From Myxococcota bacterium (GTDB lineage: Bacteria > Myxococcota_A > UBA796), in the NCBI GenBank assembly GCA_029251165.1, contig JAQXDW010000090.1, positions 1 to 47,546 on the forward strand: a stretch of 47,546 nt of DNA, in the 5' to 3' direction. Positions within the stretch are counted from its first letter, which is position 1. Every line of letters starts with the position of its first letter. The notes under the pieces were generated by a model, which did not search any database, was not told where the DNA came from, and saw nothing but the letters and a program-made list of their open reading frames with translations. The position numbers and the translations under genes were made by a program. This document shows, piece after piece, positions 41,415 through 47,546 of the stretch.

Positions 41415-41918
41415 GCCCACAGCGCCAGCCCGCCGCTGTTTGGCCTGGAGAGGAACGACGCATCGCCGCTGAGCGAGGCGTCGATGACGACCCGAGCTGC
41501 GCCTCAGGTGCGGCTCAGCGAGAGGGGGTGCGTTGCGGACTTCCTCGCCGGCTCCTGGAGCCCGCCAACGTTGAGCACCGTCGGCGTCAGCGAGGGGCCG
41601 CCGGCCTCGTCCTCGCGCGGCAACGCGCTGGAGCCTTCACCAGCGAGCTGCGTGTGAAGACCCCCGCAGGCAAGCCGCCGGGGAAGGAGTGCGTTGGTCA
41701 TGCCGCAGTGCGTACGGTGCTCGGCTTGTGGGGGTGACCACCATCGTGGACACTGCGGATCCGTGCTCATGTCCACCTGCTCTAAGGGCCTGTCGTCGGC
41801 GGAAGATGCTTGCTGGATGGCCCCGGCGGGGCTTGCTGTCGGTGCGAGACACCTCGGCGCAGCGGGCGCTGTGCGTGATGCGTCTGTTGGCGGAGGCGTC
41901 ACACGCTAAGCTGGGCGC
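41415..41918. other. Intergenic region, about 500 bases, no gene supported
   Basis: Several overlapping frames remain open on both strands, but all are Arg/Pro/Ser-rich. No RNA, repeat or promoter is recognised. The segment just before 41919 contains the leader of the esterase gene. Confidence 0.4.
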
Positions 41919-43628
41919 ATGCGCACCCTGCTCTCTTTTCTCGTCCCGTCTGTGCTCCTGGCCTGCGGCATGGACGAGGACCCCGACTCCACCAGTCCCG
42001 ACCCCACCTCCGCAGACTCCGGCTCCGCAGACTCCGGAGAACCCGGCGGCGACTCGGGCGACCCCGACGTGGATGGCGCGTGCCCGGAGGGGGCTGTGCT
42101 CGGAGTCGAGACATCCACGGGCTGCATCCTCGGGGAGGGGGCTGGGGCGATCGAGCAGTGGCTTGGGGTGCCCTACGCCGAGCCCCCCACAGGTCCGCTT
42201 CGCTTCGCGCGCACCGTTCCTGCTGCGCCGTGGACGGCTCCGCGTGAGGCCGATGCGTTCGGGGAGAGCTGCATCCAGTGGGACTCCTCCGGCATGCAGC
42301 CCGTCGTGGCTGGGGATGAGGACTGCCTCACGCTGAATGTCTTCCGGCCGGAGGGGACTGCGCCGGATGCCGGACTCCCGATCCTCTTCTTCACGCACGG
42401 CGGCTCCTACACGTCGGGTGCGGGAAGCCTGGAGAGCTATGCCCTGGAGCCCCAGCTGGCCGAGCGTGCGATTGTCGTCACCCACAACTACCGGCTCGGG
42501 GCGTTCGGCTTCCTGGCCCATGCAGACCTGTCGGACGAGGACGCGGCCACGCACGGAGACGGCGGAAGCTCGGGGAATCAGGGGCTCTTTGACACGCTGA
42601 CGGCCCTCCAGTGGGTGGCGGACAATGCGGCGGTGATGGGAGGAGACCCCGAGCAGCTGATGGTGTTCGGGGAGTCGGCGGGCGGGGTCACGACCTGTGC
42701 CCTCCTGGCGAGCCCTCTCGCCGCAGGGCTGTTCAGCTCGGCGCTGATCCAGTCGGCAGGCTGCGGGTTCCTCGAGTGGCCGCTCGAAGACACCACCGGC
42801 ACCGACTATGCCTTCAGCGCCCAGGGCTTCGGGGCTTATGTGACCGCCGAGCTGGGCTGTGCGGGGGCGGAGGGGGTCTCATGCCTTCGCGAGCTCGCCC
42901 CAGAAGACATCCTCGATGGGGTCTCCGGGCTCGACTTCACCGCCAACGTCGACGGCGTGTTTCTCCCCACACCCGCCCGAGAGGCGTTCTCCCTCGGCGC
43001 GTTCAACCAGGTCCCCGTCATCGCGGGCTTCAACGAGAACGAGGGCGTGATGTTCAGCGGAGCGCTGGGCATCGACACCGAAGAGGCGCTCGCCGAGGCC
43101 CTGACGGCGGTCGCGGAGTATCAGGGGCTGGGAGATCCGACTGCGCTCATGGAGACCTACACCAGTGGTGCATTCGGCTCGCCACAGAAGGCCTATGACG
43201 CCTTCTACGGTGACATGGTCTTCTCATGCCCCACCCGCTCCTTTCTGGACGCAGTGTCTGTCCATGTCGACACGCGCGGATACTTCTTCTCCGAGGCGCC
43301 CGACTGGCTGGTGCACTACGCCGGATTTGAGGAGTGGGGTGCGTTCCACTCCGCTGAGCTGCCCTTCGTCTTCGGGACCACGCTGCAGTACTACACCGCA
43401 CCTGAGCAGGCGCTCTCCCAGGTCATGCAGGCTGCGTGGGTGGATGCCCTCACAGACAGCCCCGCTGTAGAAGGCGTGGGCGCCTGGCCGCTGCTTGGCG
43501 CGGGGGGAGGCATCTCGGTCGACGGCGGCATGTTCGTGGAATTCAACGCCGAGGGATCGGCGGTGACATCCGGGGTCTTCCAGGCGCGCTGCGACCTGCT
43601 GGCGTCGCTGGGCTGGCAGACCTACTGA
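41919..43628 (+). CDS. Type-B carboxylesterase lipoprotein
   Basis: 569 residues. Signal with lipobox LLAC (Cys16), then an Asp/Ser/Pro linker to about residue 55. The alpha/beta-hydrolase domain follows: the EDCLTLNVF motif near 134, the oxyanion HGGSY near 160-164, nucleophile Ser253 in GESAGG, the acid Glu375 in FNENEGV, and the His at 477 in AFHSAELPFVFG. All three catalytic residues are therefore present. The family hydrolyses carboxyl esters, here at the cell surface or outer membrane. The substrate is not known. Good coding composition throughout; it stands alone. Confidence 0.93.
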   Translation: MRTLLSFLVPSVLLACGMDEDPDSTSPDPTSADSGSADSGEPGGDSGDPDVDGACPEGAVLGVETSTGCILGEGAGAIEQWLGVPYAEPPTGPLRFARTVPAAPWTAPREADAFGESCIQWDSSGMQPVVAGDEDCLTLNVFRPEGTAPDAGLPILFFTHGGSYTSGAGSLESYALEPQLAERAIVVTHNYRLGAFGFLAHADLSDEDAATHGDGGSSGNQGLFDTLTALQWVADNAAVMGGDPEQLMVFGESAGGVTTCALLASPLAAGLFSSALIQSAGCGFLEWPLEDTTGTDYAFSAQGFGAYVTAELGCAGAEGVSCLRELAPEDILDGVSGLDFTANVDGVFLPTPAREAFSLGAFNQVPVIAGFNENEGVMFSGALGIDTEEALAEALTAVAEYQGLGDPTALMETYTSGAFGSPQKAYDAFYGDMVFSCPTRSFLDAVSVHVDTRGYFFSEAPDWLVHYAGFEEWGAFHSAELPFVFGTTLQYYTAPEQALSQVMQAAWVDALTDSPAVEGVGAWPLLGAGGGISVDGGMFVEFNAEGSAVTSGVFQARCDLLASLGWQTY

Positions 43629-43764
43629 GGGACCCCGCCGAAGCTGCCGCCGCATGCCGGGGCTGGTGATGCGGTGCCGCTGGAGCCGAGCACCTCAGCG
43701 GGGGCGCTTGCCATCGGCATCGACCCGACTATGAATTCTCGGGCAACGATGGCAGGAGGGTGCG

Positions 43765-45123
43765 GTGGGGAGCGGCAGCAGACAGTCGAGCGGCTCGCGT
43801 CTGGGTCGCCTGGGGCGGCTCACCGGCCGCGTGGGGCGCAAGATGGTGCAGAGTCGGGTGGTCGGTGCCTTCAGCGGGAAAGAGACCCGCGAGCGGCTGT
43901 ACCGAGAAGCCTTTGTCGACAGCGCCCGCAAGGTCGCCGGTGACCTCGGCTCTCTGAAGGGAGCGGCGATGAAGCTGGGCCAGGGGCTGGCCCTGGCAGC
44001 GGACAGCCTGGAGCTGCCCGAGGATGTGCGTGCCCAGCTCTCGCGCCTGCACGACAGCGCCGAGCCGGTGCCGCTCGCTCAGATCCTCGAGACGGTCCAG
44101 TCTGAGCTCGGCGGCCCCATCTCCGAGCACTTCGCGCGCTTTGATCCGCACCCGCTGGGCACCGCCAGTCTTGCTCAGGCGCATGCCGCCGCGCTCCCGG
44201 ACGGCACGGAGGTCGTCGTCAAGGTTCTGCACCCCGGAGTGCGCGAGAGCGTGGGGATCGACCTGGCGCTGATGAAGACCTTCGCCCGCAATGTCCCCGG
44301 CATGCGCCGCCGTCGCTCGGAGATCGACGCTGCGCTGGAGCTGGTCGCGGAGCGGCTCCGAGAGGAGCTCGACTACGACCGAGAGGCAGCCAACATCAAC
44401 ATCTTCAGCCGGCTCTACCGCGACGATCCGGACGTGACCGTGCCGGGGGTGTACCCCCGCTGGTCGACAGACCGTGTCCTGACGCTCGATCGCCTCGATG
44501 GGTGCAGCTTTGAGGACTTCGAGGCCACAGCCTCACCGTCCGCCCGCCAGCGCGCGGGTCTGCTCCTGGCCCGGACTTTTCTAGAGCAGACCTTCGTCTT
44601 CCGGACCCTGCATGCCGACCCCCACCCCGGCAACGTCCGCTTCCGCCCTGATGGGCGCATTCAGATCCTCGACTTTGGCTGCGTGCAGCGGTTCGACGAA
44701 TATTTTGTCGCCCACTATGCCCACATCATCCTCGGAAGCCTCGCGGGGGATCGAGAGCGGGTGCTTCAGGCCGCGCGTGATCTTGGGGTCTGGACCGGCA
44801 GCACCCCTGAGGCGGGTGAGCTGATGTGGACCTACTGCCAGCAGGTCATCGCTCCCTTCGGTCGCGGACCCCTGATCATTGGAGGGCCGGAGGATGATGT
44901 CGTCGAGCGCGCGACCCGTGGCGGCCACCGCTTCATCCGCTACCCAGAGCTCCAGGGGCCTCCGCCCCTGCTGTACCTGCACCGCACCCTCGGGGGCATC
45001 TACACCCTCATCCGACGCCTCAAGGTCGAGGCGGACTGGGCAGTGCTCTTGGAGCGCTACTGCCGCAATGCCATTGATGTTGCAGAGGGTCGCGTGAGCG
45101 CAGAGGGGCGGCTGCGCGCGTGA
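43765..45123 (+). CDS. ABC1/UbiB/ADCK-family atypical kinase
   Basis: 452 residues. The start is GTG 43765, with AGGAGG a few bases before. Signature motifs are in order: KxGQ (KLGQ, 70-73) on the N-terminal extension, the Ala-rich loop LGTASLAQAH near 131-140, VVKV (Lys153), the catalytic HADPHPGN at 283-290, and DFG at 303-305. Members of this family act as ATPases/kinases in ubiquinone or lipid metabolism; no biosynthetic partner lies next to it. Residues 1-40 are basic and may bind membrane. No transmembrane helix is visible. The gene is convergent with the small membrane protein gene at 45210. Confidence 0.92.
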   Translation: MGSGSRQSSGSRLGRLGRLTGRVGRKMVQSRVVGAFSGKETRERLYREAFVDSARKVAGDLGSLKGAAMKLGQGLALAADSLELPEDVRAQLSRLHDSAEPVPLAQILETVQSELGGPISEHFARFDPHPLGTASLAQAHAAALPDGTEVVVKVLHPGVRESVGIDLALMKTFARNVPGMRRRRSEIDAALELVAERLREELDYDREAANINIFSRLYRDDPDVTVPGVYPRWSTDRVLTLDRLDGCSFEDFEATASPSARQRAGLLLARTFLEQTFVFRTLHADPHPGNVRFRPDGRIQILDFGCVQRFDEYFVAHYAHIILGSLAGDRERVLQAARDLGVWTGSTPEAGELMWTYCQQVIAPFGRGPLIIGGPEDDVVERATRGGHRFIRYPELQGPPPLLYLHRTLGGIYTLIRRLKVEADWAVLLERYCRNAIDVAEGRVSAEGRLRA

Positions 45124-45209
45124 CGCTGGTCAGGGGCCACCCCGAGGTCTTCGGTGGTGCCCCGGGCCGCAGCAGCGGTGCTGGGCGTCTTCGAGGTCAC
45201 CACTGACGG

Positions 45210-45869
45210 TCAGCCCGTGTGCGGAACCGGTCGCTCCGGCGATGACATGGGCCGGCGAGCCGGCTGCCCCAGCGTCTCTATGTCCAGCGGCACATCGTCG
45301 CGGCTTCCCTGCTGGTGATGGTGTGCGCGCGCCCACGCTCTGATGGTGCCTGAGAGCCAGTCCACGACAGGCTCATCCTGGCTGGTGAGCAGTGAGCGGA
45401 TGGGATGCTGGAGGCCGCGCCAGGAGTCCAGTGCGCCGTCATCGCCCGCCTGGAGGTCGGAGAGGTAGACCCGATGCGTCCCTCTCTTAAACGTCACCTC
45501 GATGAATCCGGGTGTGAGCATCACGCACACGCCAGGGAGGCGAGCGCGACGCCATCTTCGCAGCCTGCCCGCAGCCGACAGAGCCGAGATCATGATCACA
45601 AGATCGATCACAACGAGCAGCATCGTGAGGATGACAGGCAGCCCCGTGCTGAGCTGCAGTCCGATGGTCAGGGCGAAGGGGATGGCGAAGCCGGCCAGTC
45701 CAGAGGCGACAGTGAGGATGGAGACAAGGCGGGAAGAGCGAGACCACCTCGGCGGCGGGAGGTTGATGCTGGCGAACCCGATGTCTTCGTGAATGCGCAC
45801 AGAAGGCGGACACGAGCTCGACAGGCTCTCTTCAGCACTGACGTCCTTCATCGTGTACGACGGGGACAC
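45210..45869 (-). CDS. Membrane protein, hypothetical
   Basis: 219 residues. Two to three membrane helices between about 48 and 98 (RLVSILTVASGLAGFAIPF; LPVILTMLLVVIDLVIMI). A soluble domain follows with strands (CVMLTPGFIEVTFKRG) and a helix region around DSWRGLQHPI, resembling a PH-like or bPH_2 domain on the cytosolic side. A basic tail ends the chain. The start could be the first Met (45869) or the Met at codon 7 (45851); no ribosome site settles it. Function unknown; single gene. Confidence 0.7.
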   Translation of the reverse strand: MSPSYTMKDVSAEESLSSSCPPSVRIHEDIGFASINLPPPRWSRSSRLVSILTVASGLAGFAIPFALTIGLQLSTGLPVILTMLLVVIDLVIMISALSAAGRLRRWRRARLPGVCVMLTPGFIEVTFKRGTHRVYLSDLQAGDDGALDSWRGLQHPIRSLLTSQDEPVVDWLSGTIRAWARAHHHQQGSRDDVPLDIETLGQPARRPMSSPERPVPHTG

Positions 45870-46221
45870 GGGTTGAGGCTGGGCCGCATACTGCGGGACT
45901 AACCCAAGCTAGAGGCATTACCGCTCCGGCCCCTGCTGCGCGCTGCGATGGCTGGGGTCCAGGCCGGCATGTCCACCCCATCAAGATGCAGCAGCACGGG
46001 ATGCACGCACTGGTGGAGTGGCGACCCTGCACTGTGCCTGCGATGCTCAGAGAGGGCTGCTCGCCCTGCCGCTGCTGCGCTCCAGAGTCGGTGACCGCCC
46101 GGAGTGTCACACCGCTCGGCAGCCGATGCCTGGAGCGCTGCGACGTGCCGTGCGGTGCTGTGGTGTCACGCGAGCAGCGCGGTGCAGGAGCAACGGCTGT
46201 GTGCCGCGCTGCACCACGCGG
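45870..46221. other. Intergenic region, about 350 bases, no gene supported
   Basis: Open frames are Arg/Cys-rich on both strands. No repeat or RNA is recognised. Confidence 0.4.
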
Positions 46222-47241
46222 CTACTTCCGCTCCAGATCGAACGCAGCAACCGGCTCATCTCCCCAGGCCGCGATGGTGAACGATCCGTTCTCCAGGTAG
46301 GTGCAGGAGGTGGTGACCTCAGCGATGCCTTCAGCGGTGACATCACCGATCGCTGTACCGGCCAGCGTGACCATGCCGGTCTTGTCGTCGGTGCTGAGCT
46401 GGGCACTGACTGTGGCGTAGAGGAGATCGCAGTTGCCGCTGTACTTGCTCAACGCCATCGTGCCGGTCGCTGCACCCTTGTCGTCGAAGGTGACCGCCAG
46501 GTTCATCGTTGCCAGGCAGCCGTTGACCGAAGAGAAGGAGCCCTCAAAGATCAGCTCTTCGTCGATCGGACAGTCCCCTTTGCCAAGGTCTGGTTCCTCT
46601 TTTTCCTTCTCCGGAAGCTCGGTCTCCGGGTCATCTTTGACCTCAGCGAGGTCATAGGCTTCGCCCATCGATAGCGATCCCTGGCCGGTGTAGTCCGTCA
46701 GATCGTAGGCATAGACACCCTGAATCTCTGCGCAGTCCTGCGGCGCAGCGAAGTTGATGTCTACGCTCACCAGACCCGACAGGCAGCGGCTGTCTTCCAT
46801 AGCAATGGGGCTGTAGACCGTCGCCTCTCCTTGGTACCACCGCACCGCAGAATCGCTGCTGTTGAGGCTGACACCAGCAGCTCGCCCAGTGTAGCCGCAG
46901 TCCACGGTGTCACCATCGGTGGGGCCGTAGCCGAGCATTGGCAGCTGAATGTCCATCGACCACAGGCCGGACTCATCGACCACCAGATCCCAGAACCCCC
47001 CGTTGTCTTCGTAGGTTCCGGCCTCGGTGCGCTGGAGAATGGCGCCGGCGAAGGCCCGGTCCAGGCAGGAATAGACCTCCTCTGGCTCGGCGGTGTCCGC
47101 TGGCCCACCAGTGTCCTCGGGCTCTGGCTCGGTTTCTGGACAGTCCTCCTGAGCGGGACTGGTCTCTCCGGTGTCTGCAGGAGCATCTGCGGGCACCTCT
47201 TTGGTCACGATGCATCCCAGCGAGAGCAGAATCAGTGTCAT
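46222..47241 (-). CDS. Hypothetical lipoprotein with acidic linker
   Basis: 339 residues from ATG 47241, chosen because AAAGG lies nine bases upstream; the ATG three codons earlier has almost no spacing from that site. Lipobox LSLGC, then a Glu/Asp/Pro/Thr-rich linker to about residue 55. The mature part is beta-rich with several cysteines (near SCLDR, DCGYT, RCLSG, DCAEI, DCPID, GCLAT, NCDLL, SCTYL) that could form disulfides, and repeated GSFSSV..CLATM-like strands. I do not recognise it. The gene downstream of the window-edge repeat gene is this one, on the same strand, about 95 bases apart. Confidence 0.8.
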   Translation of the reverse strand: MTLILLSLGCIVTKEVPADAPADTGETSPAQEDCPETEPEPEDTGGPADTAEPEEVYSCLDRAFAGAILQRTEAGTYEDNGGFWDLVVDESGLWSMDIQLPMLGYGPTDGDTVDCGYTGRAAGVSLNSSDSAVRWYQGEATVYSPIAMEDSRCLSGLVSVDINFAAPQDCAEIQGVYAYDLTDYTGQGSLSMGEAYDLAEVKDDPETELPEKEKEEPDLGKGDCPIDEELIFEGSFSSVNGCLATMNLAVTFDDKGAATGTMALSKYSGNCDLLYATVSAQLSTDDKTGMVTLAGTAIGDVTAEGIAEVTTSCTYLENGSFTIAAWGDEPVAAFDLERK

Positions 47242-47335
47242 AGAGAACATCCTTTAGGCTTGACTGACAAGTGGAGAAGAGGAAGCTCGAAGAGCTCCGG
47301 CGGCGCAGAAACAGTGTCTACAGTCACTACTCATA

Positions 47336-47546
47336 CTACTCGCCACTGACCGCGCTGTAGTCCCCGCTCGCTTCGTTTCTGGCTCCGCCACTGACCGCGC
47401 TGTATCCCCCGCTCGCATCGTTGTAGTATCCGCCACTGACCGCGCTGGTTTCCCCGATCGCTTTGTTTTCATGGCCTCCGGAGACGCTGCTGTAGAAACC
47501 GCTCGCTGTGTTGGCGGTCCCACCACTGACGCTGCTGCCGTACTCG
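47336..47546 (-). CDS. C-terminal end of a YadA-head-type repeat protein, cut by the window edge
   Basis: The window's last 211 bases translate on the minus strand into four 15-residue repeats of the form S-G-G-x-x-N-x-A-S-G-x-Y-S-A-V, then SGE and a TAG stop at 47336-47338. Such repeats form the left-handed parallel beta-roll of YadA/Hep-Hag heads in surface adhesins, but they also occur in other long secreted proteins. The first part and any anchor lie outside the window. A trimeric autotransporter would have a C-terminal membrane anchor, which is absent here, so this is probably another type of secreted repeat protein, or a truncated one. Confidence 0.75.
   Translation of the reverse strand, partial: EYGSSVSGGTANTASGFYSSVSGGHENKAIGETSAVSGGYYNDASGGYSAVSGGARNEASGDYSAVSGE
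47345..47524 (-). repeat. Four 45-bp tandem units coding for YadA-head-type repeats
   Basis: Units of 45 bases share the cores GTCAGTGGCGG and GCGAGCGGG, with identity strongest between the two units nearest the stop codon. The reading frame is kept throughout, so copy number can vary without frameshift. Confidence 0.75.

Overview
The window reads as a stretch of GC-rich chromosome from a free-living Gram-negative bacterium. The many secreted lipoproteins with short signal peptides, the Asp/Thr/Gly-rich linkers after the lipobox cysteine, and the sulfatase-fold, STAND-regulator and YadA-head-type repeat genes suggest a Myxococcota or related deltaproteobacterial lineage. That assignment is inference from gene style only. 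I see no rRNA, tRNA, insertion sequence, phage module or CRISPR array. Most genes are single units separated by 100-700 bases, and long ORFs opposite the real genes are shadows of high GC.

Layout. 1-6.7 kb: the tail of an unknown gene; a membrane protein with the EGxQ and GRQ motifs of eukaryotic silicon transporters, whose 3' end is frameshifted; a propeller-like lipoprotein; and a 994-residue lipoprotein with two CxxCH haem motifs. 6.7-17.4 kb: a secreted or cytosolic hypothetical, a GMC oxidoreductase, a small gene interrupted by an in-frame TGA that has a bSECIS-like hairpin after it, several small lipoproteins, an FAD-dependent oxidoreductase coupled to a 45-residue membrane protein, and an SRPBCC protein. 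17.4-23.5 kb: an AfsR-like regulator (OmpR-type winged helix, STAND ATPase, TPR), a hypothetical gene, a sulfatase-like lipoprotein and a two-LysM protein. 23.5-29.3 kb: a eukaryote-like UMP-CMP kinase with an extra N-terminal domain, a small hypothetical, a zinc-ribbon SDR protein, a 16-residue repeat protein, an OB-fold-like lipoprotein and a secreted protein. 29.5-35.5 kb: a parallel beta-helix lipoprotein with a C-terminal DNRLRE-like domain, a lysine-rich helical protein with a long hydrophobic hairpin, and a membrane protein with an 18-bp minisatellite.

35.7-40.4 kb is the most unusual part. Two diverged, divergently transcribed sulfatase-fold lipoproteins, with Ser or Thr where Cys is expected, sit among five tiny single-pass membrane proteins that share an Asn in the middle of the membrane helix, and two small membrane-anchored EF-hand proteins. 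Several of these genes overlap by 1-4 bases. They look like one envelope system with a calcium-responsive part; its function is unknown. 40.5-47.5 kb: an exported N-formylglutamate-amidohydrolase-like lipoprotein, a type-B carboxylesterase lipoprotein, an ABC1/UbiB-family kinase, a membrane protein, another lipoprotein, and the end of a gene with 15-residue YadA-head-type repeats.

Overall the region serves the cell envelope: about a dozen lipoproteins, surface enzymes acting on sulfated, phosphorylated or ester-containing polymers, and small membrane proteins. All family assignments come from motifs read by eye; no database search was run.
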